Below are positions 1 to 11,475 of a stretch of DNA of 64,000 nucleotides, piece after piece. The stretch lies in assembly GCF_001411555.2 (NCBI RefSeq), contig NC_049909.1, positions 8,315,485-8,379,484 on the forward strand, given 5' to 3'. The number at the start of each line of letters is the position of its first letter. The stretch's first letter is position 1. Origin of the DNA: Juglans regia (taxonomy: Eukaryota; Streptophyta; Magnoliopsida; Fagales; Juglandaceae). The position numbers and the translations under genes were made by a program. The notes under the pieces are model-generated. The model did not search any database, was not told the DNA's origin, and worked only from the letters and a program-made list of their open reading frames with translations.

Positions 1-690
1 AATAGAACGACTCACTAAAAAAAGCAAGGAACTCTTATTTAGATGTACATCAGAGTTTTTAAGCCATCATCACCATTGATCAATAGATGGGTCGAACATG
101 AGCCAGAGCAAAAAATACACTTTTTTTTTTAATTATTATTATTTTTTATCATTTCTTGATATGAAATCAAATAACTGATAGATAATCGGCCACTCAGCCC
201 ATAATAAGAAATCCCACTAAAATATTTGAGAATAATCCAAGAGAGACCTCACCTAGCTATGTAGTTAAGAAAAAAATTGAAGTAAACAATAATATTGCAG
301 GTTTAATGGTTAATTATCTTAATTAGGTTAATTAATATCTTACCTTTGAATTGATTTTATTTTCCATTTTCTTCCTATTCTAGAATAGCTAGCTAGCTAG
401 TTCTCAAAGTCTAGGGGGGATCGATGGATGTTAATTTACATGTAAGAGTCATTGGAGCAGAGGCTGTGATCACTAACTCTAAAAGGTATGAATATGAGAT
501 TCAAGAAGACCAATCAAATTGGATTGCCTGAGAGCTTCAGTACTTTTATAAATTCAACTTGCAATAAATATTATATTGGAAGCATAAACTAGGTCAAAAA
601 ATCCCACTCGAGAGAGCATGCATGTAATATATTGGAAGGGTGAGGTTTTCTCTCTAGAATAGAGGAGTGTCTCTTAGGATAGTTTTCTAG
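1..690. other. Non-coding flank, nothing recognised
   Basis: AT-rich sequence with short A/T runs and a small AGCT repeat near 386-402. No ORF shows a recognisable motif. The last 100 bases lead into a LINE ORF1 start codon at 706 and may be that element's 5' untranslated region, but no target duplication could be placed. Confidence 0.5.
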
Positions 691-705
691 TTTGAATAGG
701 GTGCT

Positions 706-833
706 ATGGAGGAGGAGTTGACAAAACAATGGGAAGGATTAAGCCTCACAGACCAGAAAAAAAAGGTGGTGGTGCTGCCATCTACCACTATGGAGAAGGC
801 AGTACAACAAGGGAGAGTCTGTTCGGTGGCAAT
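706..833 (+). pseudogene. LINE ORF1 (DUF4283) fragment, 5' part
   Basis: This is the first 42 codons of a plant L1-type ORF1. The protein begins MEEELTKQWEGLSLTDQ, matching the usual N-terminus of DUF4283-bearing ORF1 proteins (compare the ORF1 starts at 25314 and 45939 in this window). Such proteins bind LINE RNA. The frame is cut at 833 by the Copia element at 834-6425. When that element and one GCAAT copy are removed, the frame runs on at 6431 and meets an in-frame TGA at 6456. No matching ORF2 follows, so this is a short 5' piece. The start at 706 was chosen by N-terminal similarity. Confidence 0.7.
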
Positions 834-1574
834 TGTTGGGAATAACTGTAGATCTAAGACTAACTCGAAGTATAGTAGCGGAACTAAACGAAAGAAATTG
901 ATGACAATCACACAGAAAGAACACCAAGAATTAAGTGGTTCGACTCAAAATGAGCCTACGTCCACTGGTGGGGTTGGTATGAGAGATTTCACTATCAACA
1001 AAGATAGAGTACAGATGAATACAACAAAACTTCACAAGGAAGTTATCTCTCAAACTCACTCTAGACTTCTCTCTCAAGAAAACACTAAAAAACTAGACAA
1101 AAAGTGATTCCTGAAGTGTTTCCAAAGTGGAGGCGCCGTTTGATATTTATAGGAACAGTGAGAATTCACTTCTGTGAACATTGGCTCGAGCCAACACTCG
1201 AGCGAGTGTCGAGCGAACGTAGGTTTTCTGCACTTCGCTCAAGCCAATAGTTGAGCAAGAGTCGAGTGAAGCTCTTTGCCTGAACTCGCTCGAGCTGGGT
1301 GTCGAGCGAGGGTCGAGCGAAGCTCTCTGACTTGGATACCGCTCGAGCTGCATGTCGAGCGAGAGTCGAGCGAAGCTCTCTGCCTGAACTCGCTCGAGCT
1401 GGATGTCGAGCGAATGTCGAGCGAAGCTCTCTGTCTTCATATTGCTCGAGCTGAATCTCGAGCGATGCTTGAGCGAGACTCTCTGTCTGACTTCGCTCGA
1501 GCCGAGTGAACCTCTGCTCGAGCGAACCTACGACACATGCACTGTTCCATCTGAATTAAAGCCACCTCTTAACA
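834..1574 (-). repeat. 3' LTR of Copia 1
   Basis: 741 bp, aligning without gaps to 5685-6425. On the minus strand it starts TGTTAAGAGG and ends CCCAACA. A TATAAATA box lies at 1144-1151 (minus). Positions 1177-1530 hold a CTCGAG-rich tandem array. Confidence 0.95.
1177..1530. repeat. CTCGAG/TCGAGCGA-rich tandem array in the LTR
   Basis: About five degenerate units of roughly 55-60 bp, each built from GCTCGAGCTG, GTCGAGCGA and GAAGCTCTCTG. The hexamer CTCGAG (self-complementary) and the motif TCGAGCGA recur in both orientations, so the transcript could form many short hairpins. The same array is in the other LTR at about 6028-6381. Confidence 0.85.
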
Positions 1575-1588
1575 AATCTCCACCTTGG
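1575..1588 (-). other. Polypurine tract of Copia 1
   Basis: On the minus strand the bases just upstream of the 3' LTR read AAGGTGGAGATT, a purine-rich primer for plus-strand DNA synthesis directly abutting the LTR start TGTTAAG. Confidence 0.85.
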
Positions 1589-1654
1589 CTTGAACTCTGC
1601 CAAAACACAAAAAAAAATCTCCGACCACAAAACCAATCCCCACCACCAAATCCC

Positions 1655-3691
1655 TTACGGGAATAACAAAATGCGAACACCAATCAAGTCCAAACAAAGT
1701 TTGAACTTGTATACTGCAACTGGCTTAGTCATCATATCTGCTGGATTCTCTGTAGTAGCAATCTTCAGAATCTGTATAGCACCCTCTGTAACAATCTCTT
1801 TGAGAAAATGGTACCCGACATCAATGTGCTTCGTTCTCTCATGATACATTTGATTTTTGGTCAAATGTATTGCACTCTGACTGTCACAGAATACTGAGAT
1901 CCCATCTTGCTGTAAACCCAAATCATTGACCAAGCCTTTCAACCAAATGGCCTCCTTAACAGCCTCTGCTGCTGCCATGTACTCTGCCTCGGTAGTTGAT
2001 AAAGCAACAGTGGATTGCAGTGTTGCTTTCCAACTAATAGCTGACCCACACAGAGTGAAAACATAACCTGTCAATGATCTTCTCTTATCTAAGTCTCTAG
2101 CATAATCAGAATCAACAAAACCAGTAACTTTGGAACTGAGATCGACATCTCTATCAAATATTAACCCAAAGTTCAGGGTTCCCCTCAGATACCTGAGTAT
2201 CCATTTCGCAGCTTGCCAATGAGTCTTACCCGGATTAGCCATATACCTGCTAACTACGCTCACGGCCTGTGAAATGTCTGGGCGGGTGCAAACCATTGCA
2301 TACATGATGCTGCCAACTGCACTTGAATAAGGAACACTAGCCATGAACTGTTCATCTTCATCTGTCTGAGGAGATAGGCAAGCTGAAAGCTTAAAGTGCG
2401 TAGCAAGTGGTGTACTTACTGGTTTGGAATCAAACATTCCAAATCTCTGAAGCACTTTCTCAATGTACTTTCCCTGGGATAAGTACAACTTTCCAGCTTT
2501 CCTATCTCTAAAGATTTCCATTCCCAAAATCTTCTTCGCAGCACCTAAGTCTTTCATTTCAAACTCATTTCTGAGTTGGGTCTTTAACAAACCTATGTCA
2601 GATATGCTTTTAGCAGCAGTAAGCATATCATCAACATATAATAGCAAATAAATGAAAGACTTATCAGATAATTCCTTATGATAAACACAACTATCATAGT
2701 TACTTCTCAAATAACCATGATCAATCATAAAGGAATCAAACCGCTTATACCATTGCCTTGGCGACTGCTTCAAACCATATAAAGATTTCTTCAATCTGCA
2801 CACATGGTCTTCTTTGTTTTCAACAATGAATCCCTCTGGCTGATGCATATAAATGGTCTCTTCAAGCTCACCATGTAGGAACGCTGTTTTAACATCAAGT
2901 TGCTGCAGCTCTAAGTCATATAATGCTACTATAGCAAGTAGCAATCTGATCGAACTATGTTTCACCACTGGAGAGAAGACTTCATTGAAGTCGATGCCTT
3001 CTCTCTGACTGAAGCCCTTAGCAACTAAGTGTGCCTTGTATCTTGCATCTGTATCACCTTGGATTCCCTCTTTTCTTTTGAAGACCCATTTGCAGCCAAC
3101 AGTCTTCACCTTCTTTGGCAACAGAACCAAATCCCATGTTTGGTTTTTGTGAAGAGACTCAATCTCTTCAGTCATAGCTGCGCACCACTGTGCAGATGCT
3201 GCGCTCTTGACAGTTTCTGAATAACTGGAAGGCTCCTGACCAACAATATTCTCTGCCGTGGTAAGAGCATACATCACCATATCTGCATGAGCATATCTTT
3301 GAGGTGGTCTAATCTGCCTCCTTTGTTTACCAGTCGCTATATTGTAGTCTTGCTCACCTTGTGCGCTGCTACTCGAATCAGAATCATGCTCATCTGCAAT
3401 AGCATGATCTTGGGCGCCACTGGGCAGCCCTTGTGGTGCTTCCACCTGAAACTCCACCTGCTTTCTAACATCCTGTTCTTGTCCTGTAGACTCAGTAATC
3501 TCCTTTCTCGGACTAAGCATGGATTTTTCATCAAAAGTGAAATCCCTACTGATCACAAACTTGGGTGATTTAGGATCAGTACACCACAACCTGAATCCCT
3601 TCACCCCACTGGCATACCCAATAAATATGCCCCTTCTTTGCCCTTGGCTCAAGTTTTCCATCATTAACATGAAAATATGCAGGACAACCAA
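1655..3691 (-). pseudogene. Copia 1 reverse transcriptase-RNase H
   Basis: An open 678-codon frame covering the end of integrase, the RT and the RNase H. RT marks include [14 protein letters not shown] and LLLYVDD (the catalytic YVDD is at about 2627-2638). RNase H marks include [14 protein letters not shown] and a C-terminal NPADMMTKP, as is normal for Copia pol. The RT would copy element RNA in cytoplasmic particles primed by tRNA-Met. The frame enters from integrase through a one-base insertion near 3629, so the first 20 or so codons are out of frame. The RT-RNase H itself looks undamaged. Normally this would be part of a single Gag-Pol polyprotein. Confidence 0.93.
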
Positions 3692-3960
3692 AAACTTTCA
3701 AATTTGAATAATCAGCAGGAGTATCAGACCATACCTCATTCGGAGTCTTCAAACCAATCGCTGTGGCTAGAGAATGATTGACAAAGTAACAGGCTGTGTT
3801 GATTGCTTCAGCCCAGAAATCCTTACCCAAACCTGAATTAGAAAGCATGCTCTGGGCTCTCTCCAAGAGAGTCCTGTTCATCCGTTCAGCTACCCCATTT
3901 TGCTATGGAGTATGTCTAACTGTACGATGTCTGGCAATACCTTCATTTCTGCAGAATTTC
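3629..3960 (-). pseudogene. Copia 1 integrase, C-terminal part
   Basis: Continues the integrase core after a frameshift near 3957-3960, where one extra A follows GATGA. The frame reads [17 protein letters not shown], an in-frame TAG at 3903-3905 (CAG expected, a C-to-T change), then QNGVAERMNRTLLERAQ with the conserved catalytic-region glutamate. It then runs through [22 protein letters not shown], typical of the Copia integrase C-terminus, until a one-base insertion at about 3629 shifts it into the RT frame. The lesions would prevent a functional integrase. Confidence 0.85.
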
Positions 3961-4593
3961 ATCAAACTTACCTCCGCAAAACTCCATACCATTGTCAGTG
4001 CGAAGTCGCTTGATTTTCTTGCCCGTCTGATTTTCAATCAAAGCTTTCCACTGTTTGAAGTTAACAAATACATCGCTTTTTTGCTTCAGAAAATAAACCC
4101 AAACCTTCCGTGAGAAATCATCAATGAATGTAAGCAAATACTGAGCTCCACCTTTTGACGGGACGGAAGATGGGCCCCAGAGATCAGAATGAATATAGTC
4201 CATAGAACTTTTGGTTCTGTGAACCCCTGTAGAGAACTGAACCTTGCACTGTTTTCCAAACACACAGTGTTCACAGAAATCCAGTTTCCCTATCTTCTGA
4301 TTACATAGCAAACCCTGCTTACCCAAAATTGACATCCCCTTCTCACTCATATGACCCAAACGCATATGCCACAAACGGGTGACATCTGAATCTGGATCAT
4401 CTGAAACAGACACTGCAGCTGCACCTGTCATTATAGAGCCCTGAAGGAAATAAAGACCATTTGTCTTATCTCCTTTCATCACAACCATAGAGCCCTTACT
4501 GACTCTGATAGCTCCACCTTCACCAGTGTACTTGTAGTCCAGAGAATCAAGAGTACCCAAAGAAATAAGATTCTTTTTCAACTCTGGAATGTG
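3943..4593 (-). pseudogene. Copia 1 GAG-pre-integrase and integrase core
   Basis: Holds [13 protein letters not shown], then the zinc-binding HHCC region ([12 protein letters not shown] ... [10 protein letters not shown]), then the integrase core with the first aspartate in [10 protein letters not shown] and the second in LRTDNGMEF. It is separated from gag-protease by a TGA at 4594-4596, where relatives have an arginine (CGA); this looks like CpG decay. It ends at a frameshift-induced stop at 3943. Known role of the family: insertion of the DNA copy into the genome. Confidence 0.9.
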
Positions 4594-5646
4594 TCAAACA
4601 TTAGACAATGTCCGGACAATTCCATCAAACATCTTAATTCTGACTGAACCAATTCTAGCAATTCTACAAGCCATATCATTCCCTAACAAAACGGAGCCTC
4701 CGTTGACCGATTCATAGTTAGTGAACCAATCCCTCTTGGGACACATATGGAAAGTGCAAGCCGAGTCCATGACCCACTTGTCACTAAAGCGACTACTTGA
4801 GTTGCTAATTGCTAGAACAAGATCTAGGTCGTTAGACCTATCATCAGCAACACTAACGGCATTAGATGAACTAGTGCCATCCTCTCTGTTTTTCAATTTT
4901 GGACACTCATTCTTGTAGTGACCAAACTTATGGCAGTAATGACATTTGACGTTTTTCTTACTAAACGTTGTTTGTGAACTGCCCCTGGATTTCCCCTTAT
5001 TCTTCTCTGAACCCCTGTCATTCGATCTACCCCTGCTTGAGGACCCCTTAACAAACAAGCCACTAGCTTGTTCATTAGTGTTCTTCACACTTAATTTATT
5101 CCTCAACTCCTTAGAATTCAAAGCAGACTTTACATCTACCAAGGAAATTGAATTTCTACCATACAACATGGAATTCACAAAGTTCTCAAAAGATGTGGGT
5201 AATGAACATAAAATAATTAACGCTTGATCTTCTTCTTCAAGCTTAATATCTATGTTCCTCAGATTCATAATGATTTTATTAAATTCATCTAGGTGTTCAG
5301 AAATAAGAGTACATTCCTTCATTTTGAGAGTGTATAACCGTTGTTTCAAATACAAACGGTTGGTGAGAGATCTCTTCATGTACAGATTCTCAAGTGCCGA
5401 CCAGAGACCAGTTGCAGTCTCCTCGTCAGCAACCTCTCTTAAAACTCCATCAGATAGTGACAAAAGAATAGTACTGTGTACCTTTTCTTCTTCTTCTTTC
5501 GAAGGAGCCGGAGAATCGTTAGATACCGACACTTCTAATACTTTTGACAAGCCCTGTTGTCGCAGTAAAGCCTTCATCTTGATGCGCCATAAACTGAAAC
5601 TGTTATGACCGTCAAATTTCTCCACTTCGAACTTAGCCATAGCCAT
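4594..5646 (-). pseudogene. Copia 1 Gag-protease
   Basis: A 350-codon frame starting MAMAKFEVEKFDGHN, the usual start of Tnt1-like Gag, about 40 bases inside the 5' LTR. The UBN2-type Gag domain covers residues 5-180. A CCHC zinc knuckle (CHYCHKFGHYKNEC) at about residues 236-249 would bind element RNA. The retropepsin motif at about residue 293 reads DSAC; DSGC is expected, so the glycine next to the catalytic aspartate is replaced. The frame ends at a TGA where the polyprotein should continue. No other ATG fits the start better. Confidence 0.93.
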
Positions 5647-5669
5647 CCCTCCAGATCACCTTGAGCCAA

Positions 5670-5681
5670 GCTCTGATACAA
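5670..5681 (-). other. tRNA-Met primer-binding site of Copia 1
   Basis: On the minus strand TTGTATCAGAGC follows three bases after the 5' LTR end. It matches the initiator-Met primer complement (TGGTATCAGAGC) except near its start. Confidence 0.85.
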
Positions 5682-5684
5682 GTT

Positions 5685-6425
5685 TGTTGGGAATAACTGT
5701 AGATCTAAAACTAACTCGAAGTATAGTAGCGGAACTAAACGAAAGAAATTGATGACAATCACACAGAAAGAACACCAAGAGTTAAGTGGTTCGACTCAAA
5801 ATGAGCCTACGTCCACTGGTGGGGTCTGTATCAGAGATTTCACTATCAACAAAGATGGAGTACAGATGAATACAACAAAACTTCACAAGGAAGTTATCTC
5901 TCAAACTCACTCTAGACTTCTCTCTCAAGAAAACACTAAAAAACTAGACAAAAAGTGATTTCTGAAGTGTTTCTAAAGTGGAGGCACCGTTTGGTATTTA
6001 TAGGAACAGTGAGAATTCACTTCTGTGAACATTGGCTCGAGCCAACACTCGAGCGAGTGTCGAGTGAACGTAGGTTTTCTGCACTTCGCTCAAGCCAACA
6101 GTTGAGCAAGAGTCGAGCGAAGCTCTCTACCTGAACTCGCTTGAGCTGGGTGTCGAGCGAGGGTCGAGCGAAGCTCTCTGATTTGGATACCGCTCGAGCT
6201 GCATGTCGAGTGAGAGTCGAGTGAAGCTCTCTGCCTGAACTCGCTCGAGCTGGATGTCGAGCGAATGTCGAGCGAAGCTCTCTGTCTTCATATTGCTCGA
6301 GCTGAATCTCGAGCGATGCTTGAGCGAGACTCTCTGTCTGACTTCGCTCTAGCCGAGTGAACCTCTGCTCGAGCGAACCTACGACACATGCACTGTTCCA
6401 TTTGAATTCAAGCCACCTCTTAACA
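5685..6425 (-). repeat. 5' LTR of Copia 1
   Basis: 741 bp with TG...CA ends, about 97% identical to 834-1574. It carries the same TATAAATA box (minus, 5995-6002) and the CTCGAG-rich array (about 6028-6381). Transcription on the minus strand would start in this copy. Confidence 0.95.
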
Positions 6426-6430
6426 GCAAT

Positions 6431-6692
6431 GATAATAGCAGACAAAGCAGTGAATTGAGAAGCCTTCAAGACTACAATGACAAAGCTTTGAAGGACTGAA
6501 GGTTGGATACAATTCACTGAGGCGGGGTTCAACAGATTCCTTATTTTCATAATGAGGAAGATAGGCAGGAAGTGATCAATGAAAGGCCTTGGTCCTTTGA
6601 TCGATGGTTACTGTGCTTACATGCTTTTGATCAGGCCAATACTCCCATCAATGAAGTTATTTTCAACAAGGAAGAATTTTGGTTACAAGTAC
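6431..6692 (+). pseudogene. LINE ORF1 (DUF4283) fragment, 3' part
   Basis: Continues the frame broken at 833. After the first in-frame TGA (6456-6458) it reads EAFKTTMTKL, hits another TGA, and after frame changes reads VINERPWSFDRWLLCLHAFD followed by NEVIFNKEEFWLQ. These are DUF4283 signatures (compare MKGKPWTFDKYLIFIQN in LINE 2). Similarity stops near 6692 at a TA-rich stretch. No CCHC knuckle or ORF2 follows. It is the target site of Copia 1. Confidence 0.75.
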
Positions 6693-7534
6693 ATATATAT
6701 ATATTTGATTGATTAAGACCATGCATTATTCTATCTGTTGTTATAAGTTGATTCATTAGACGCCAGTACTTGTGGCTATAATGAGTATAAACTAGGCAGG
6801 ATGATATATTGTCTCCTTGTATGTGTCCTGCTTGGCTTTGGAAGAGCCAATCACATAATTAATTATAGTATCAGAGAGAGAGAGAGTACTTGTGGCTAAT
6901 TTGATATTTTGGAAAGAAACTTTTGGGTCAAATTGATCAGAAAGTCAGAACCAATTATATGCAGGCACTATATATATATATATATGAGTACTGCAGGGTT
7001 AAATGAATCTGTAATGTATACTGATCCGCATAGAAACTTTCTCAACCACTCAAAGCATTCTTATAAATATATATTACAGTTTCTATATTTTTTTTTAATC
7101 TCTTCTTTATTTGACTATTATTTTTTCTTCACGTCTCAGAATTACTATATGAAAAATTCTATGTACTATCGGTGTGTGCAGTCGAAATGCAATCTTCTGA
7201 CAACTTGTGTCTTACTCTCTTCTTTTCTTCCTCCACTTTCTCCTCCCTCTTTCTCTTCCCTTCTCTTTTCTTAGCAGATGGCCTGTTCTCTATGGGATTG
7301 GAGACCCCCACCATTCTAAACAAATTTTAATTACTATTCTTCTTTCTTCTTTTTCAAGCTCTAGTGTTAAGTTGTTAACCCACAACCATACACACTTAAT
7401 CAACATCCTACAAATAAAAGTAAGAATAATGGGAAGAATGAATAAGAATGTAGAATGTCAAGCTCAAGCACCCTCACTTCATGGAGTTCCCCCTTTCCAC
7501 TCCCGACAGTCTCTTTCTCAAAGGGAAAAACATG
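6693..7534. other. Non-coding spacer
   Basis: AT-rich with TA runs near 6690 and 6970-6985 and a short GA run near 6875-6886. Two possible ORFs (6909-7274, 7207-7557) are low-complexity Ser/Leu/Phe-rich translations with no motif. Nothing recognised. Confidence 0.5.
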
Positions 7535-10309
7535 GACTGGTTGTAACAGCCCATTAGAAATTCACTAGTAGAATTTCTATTGACTTTAGGAACCTCGTAA
7601 AAATCCCATAAGTTTTTACGAATCGACCAAACGCATAGGTTTTAGTCTGTCAACATAGTCAGTGTTATCACTCACTATGGTGCTAGAAATATGAGTATAA
7701 TTATTTGAGATAGTTAGAAGTGCTAGAATGCATTATGGTCTACGCCATCAGACTTAGTTGATTATTTAGGGTTTTATGGCGCAATAGCCCATTTTCATAA
7801 TTCTGGACAAAATGTCTGTTCGAAATTGTAAAATCATTTTTAGGAGCACTTCAGGGTTGAATTTCGGTAAACGATTTTCACTATAGGTTAATATGAATAT
7901 TTAGAATTTTTCAGTACTAAGTTTATTATGCATTTTTTAAAGTGAATAGTAACCTCGATAGGTGCACTAAGTGCTGTGTTTTTAGAATCACAGTGTGGAA
8001 GGTCCAAATTAGGTTAGAGAAGTCTTATTTGGATACTTGGAAGATCTTAACCACACATAGTGAATGGTTTTAGACATTTGGCACAAAGAGGAACCAATAG
8101 ATAGATTTGTGAGGAAATCAATGTGTGAGATCATGTCACTTAAGTAAAGTTTTGTTTCATCTAATCAACCAAATTGTGCTAGACCAAAGAGAGTTTCAAT
8201 CCTAGCGAAACCCTAAATGGTTGGGATCCAATTGAAACTCCAAAAACTTGGTTGAAACCGAAACCCTAAACGGTTTCCCCAAACACTAAAGTTGGCCTCC
8301 AAACCCTTTTTAATCCGATTTTTAGTATTGTGTTTAATCACTTGATTAAATCACTTCTACATGCTATTAATTAATCAAATCCTTGTTATAACATCATTAT
8401 CCAACCTTTTAAATCTTGAAAATTTGTTTGGGCCAAGAAAAATTGGATTTGGGCTTGATAGCATCTCAAATCTTAACCAAACCCCATTTAAACCCCAAAT
8501 TGAAGCCCACTTGGTTGAGATCCACCTAGGCCTACGAATTATTTGGCCACCATGACAAAGCTTCTTGAAAAATTTTCCTCCCCCACATGGCAAACCATCC
8601 ACCCAATAGTGCCTTAATGTGAAGGAGAAATCCACTCCATCAACCTCCATCTTTCACAGCTGCTGCAGGCAGTCCTTGCCCCTCACTATTCTCCACTTTA
8701 TGTCACATAGCCAACTCCAATCAAGGGTCATTCAATCCCATAACTTCTCCCTCCAGGATTCTAAAGTTGTGCAAGGCACATTTCACTCTATTTTATCACT
8801 TCTTCACTCCATTCTTAGAGAGAAACGCAAAAGAGCTCACTCGGACAGATTTCTAGGTCTTTTTACGTGGAGATTTTTTACCATTTTTTAGGTATTTTTG
8901 CATGATGACTCATTCATAAAAGTTGTTCGTATTTGAGTTTAGTTTCCGTGGATATCTTATTAGTCTCATCCATGCTCATTTGGTAGGTCAAAAGTATTTT
9001 TAACTATGGAAATGTCATTCTGGGCATGAAACTGGAGAGTATGTTATATTTTGAAAATTTTGACCAAGCTAATGGACATATCTTGGTCCGAAAATTTTAT
9101 GGAGTGTTGCATGTGTTTATGAATGTTCATTGAGGTTTTGTTGCATGAATAAAACTTCTGATGATAGATTTCCTTATATTTAGAAACTTGAAAACTGGAA
9201 GTGGAAAAACATATTTTGTTTTGTAAAAGTTTGAATATTTCGTGATTTAATCTTATTCCAAAGGCTTTGATGTTTTTATATGATGATCCTAAGCCTCTTA
9301 TATAAATTTTAGGATGTTATTTTGAAGATATTTAGTATTATTTTTAAAGATATGATTTTCTATACAAGAGGATTTCGGTTAGGCCTAAGATTTGATGTTT
9401 TTGAGTTAGATCCATGTTTTATTGAATTTTAGCCATGTGATTTTACGTTTGATAGTTGGATCTTCTTTAGGACACATTTTTAAACCATGGGATGTTTTAG
9501 TTTGAAGATCACATTTCTTTACTCCATGGATCAAAAGATTGATCAAAGTTAGTTGAGAGAAAAAATTTTATTTTTGCACAAAGTGTAAAACCAAAAACTC
9601 CAAGTGTTATTTTATGATTTTGGTGACTTTTTTTTTTATGATTTAATTCATGGTTGATCTTAGGATGACGATATGGATATGGTAGAAGTAAGATTTATTT
9701 TTTTTGAAATTCTTGGAGATGTTTTTATTAAGGTCAAAACTTGTGTTTTAAGGGTTTACTTTTTGTTAAAAAGTTTGGGTCTTCTTACAAAATGTCTGGT
9801 ATTGATGATTAGCTTTTTCTTAATGGATATTTTAAGTGTATTTTTAAACTTAGGATAGGAAGATCTTTGTTACAAATTTTAGTTTAATCATGAGTTTTGA
9901 AGATGGAAGAAATTGCAACCAAAATCAAGAGAAATGACCTATGAATGTTTCGGCCATAGTGAGTTTTTCATAGTTGTGAATGGTTTTAACTTTTTTGAGT
10001 TGATATTTGAGTTTAGGATTGAATTTACATGAGGAATGTAAATTTTGGTAATTTTTAGAATTAGAATGTGAAATTTTTAGGTTATGGGTAAAATGGTCAT
10101 TTTTCTACATATAGAAGGTAAAATGGTAATTTTACTCTAAGTTGTCTCTTTTGACATTTCTAATTATTAGTAATTAAATTTCCAACTTTTAGAATACTCT
10201 CTTACAGCTCTTCGTGTTTCACGCTTTATTCTCATAGATAGCGACGATCGATGTAAGTTAACTCTTAACTCACTATCAGTTTACTGTGATTGTGTGATGG
10301 GTAAGAGAA

Positions 10310-10660
10310 CTACAGTGTATGTTCGTATGTTGTTATATATGTTATGTCATGCCATGTTATCACATGTTTATCTATTACACGAATTATTCTGTCATGAAAT
10401 ACTTATCTGTTATACAATATATTCTGTCTCATGTTACTATCTGTTGCAAGTATGTCACATTACGTAATATTCACTGTCACATGTTATGCCATGTTACGAA
10501 ATATTGTCTGTTACATGTTATGCCATGTTACGGAATATTGTCTATTACATGTATGCCATGTTATAGAATGTTGTTTGTTACATTTGTCTCAAAGTATGTC
10601 ATGTCTGTTGTCTTACTTTCACGTCACGTTACGAAATGTCATGTATGCCAGTTAAGTTAT
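10310..10660 (+). repeat. ATGTTATGCCATGTTACG degenerate tandem repeat
   Basis: Imperfect 34-40 bp units containing ATGCCATGTTACGGAATATT and TGTCTGTTACATG. The relative at 52640-52900 holds the reverse-complement equivalent, so the array is a property of the repeat family. ORFs across it are by-products. Confidence 0.8.
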
Positions 10661-10829
10661 TCATGTCAATCACGACCCTAAGCGCTAGGATAGGGTAATA
10701 TCCTAGTGGAATTCCCTGGATTGACGAAGTACAATCAACAGGTTGCGAATGAAACCTAACTAACTGGTTACCGGAGCGCGCCAGACACTAACGCTGATGG
10801 AGTCACACTTTATGTTATGTGTGTCCACA

Positions 10830-10995
10830 GCAAGTGTGGCACAAACAATTCATGAGGCCACAACAACTATGAAGCATGAAGTATGGGGCCACAACAATTG
10901 TGGAGCATACACTACGTAAGACACAATGATTGTGACATGTAGAATACGTGGGGCTACAACAACTGTGGAGTACGTATTAACGCACTCACAGCTGG
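10830..10995 (+). repeat. CCACAACAACTGTGGAGCA degenerate tandem repeat
   Basis: Four or so imperfect units of about 35-45 bp with GGCCACAACAA, TGTGGAGCATA and ACGT. Not seen in the reverse-oriented relative, so it may be specific to copy A. Confidence 0.7.
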
Positions 10996-11164
10996 TATAG
11001 ACACCTGTGTTGTGATGCGGTAATCGGCAGGGACATACAGCTCAAGGGGACCCGTGTAGCACCCGTATGGTCACTTTTATTAATTAAGTTTATTGAATAA
11101 GATTTCAAATTCATGTACTTCACGTTATGTTATGTTCAAGTTTACGTTCATGTTAAGTTTCAAG

Positions 11165-11265
11165 TTCAGGTCAATCATGGTAAACCCATGAGATAAGAAT
11201 ACGCAATCATGATAACCCCATGAGATAAGATTACTCAATCATGGTGACACCATGAGACATGAATA
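11165..11265 (+). repeat. Three ~35-bp AATCATGGTAACCCCATGAGA units
   Basis: Three adjacent units starting AATCATGGTAAACCCATGAG, AATCATGATAACCCCATGAG and AATCATGGTGACACCATGAG. The relative at about 52100-52530 holds a different but comparably placed array (GACAATCAGAATGATT units). Confidence 0.75.
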
Positions 11266-11269
11266 TGTT

Positions 11270-11475
11270 TCAAGTTCATGTTTATGTCATGTTATGTTTA
11301 TGTTCATGTTATGTTCAAGTTCATGTTCATGTTATGTCATGTTCACGTTTACGTTATGTTTCTAGTTCACGTTTATGTTCTCAGGTTCATGTTATGTTCA
11401 AGTTCATGTTCAAATTATGTATGTTCACGTTCATGATATGTTGCTAGTCCATGTTATGTTTTAAGTTCACGTACA
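11270..11475 (+). repeat. TTCATGTTATGTTCAAG microsatellite-like array
   Basis: Degenerate array of TTCATG, TTATG and TTCAAG words. The relative shows the complementary words (GAACTTGAACATGAAC) at 51830-52080. Confidence 0.8.

Larger units (their letters stand above)
834..6425 (-). mobile_element. Copia LTR retrotransposon 1, nearly full length
   Basis: The element is bounded by two 741-bp direct LTRs with TG...CA ends and a perfect 5-bp TSD, GCAAT, at 829-833 and 6426-6430. On the minus strand the order is 5' LTR, a primer-binding site matching initiator tRNA-Met, gag, protease, integrase, RT-RNase H, polypurine tract and 3' LTR, which is the Copia order. The LTRs differ at about 22 positions by hand count (about 3%), so this is the youngest-looking LTR element here. 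The polyprotein is broken by two stops and two frameshifts, so it is not autonomous. Sequence style resembles the Tnt1/Tork group; the lineage is an inference. Confidence 0.95.

Noticed and set aside
6909..7557. Two overlapping ORFs as possible small genes
   Set aside because: Low-complexity translations, no motif, no promoter or splice context.
8361..8891. ORFs in copy A as possible genes
   Set aside because: They lie inside an LTR-type repeat. The comparable stretch of copy B (54555-54773) has a different frame, so no conserved protein is implied.
10319..10681. Cys/Tyr/His-rich ORFs
   Set aside because: Translations of a tandem ATGTTATGCC-type repeat, not genes.
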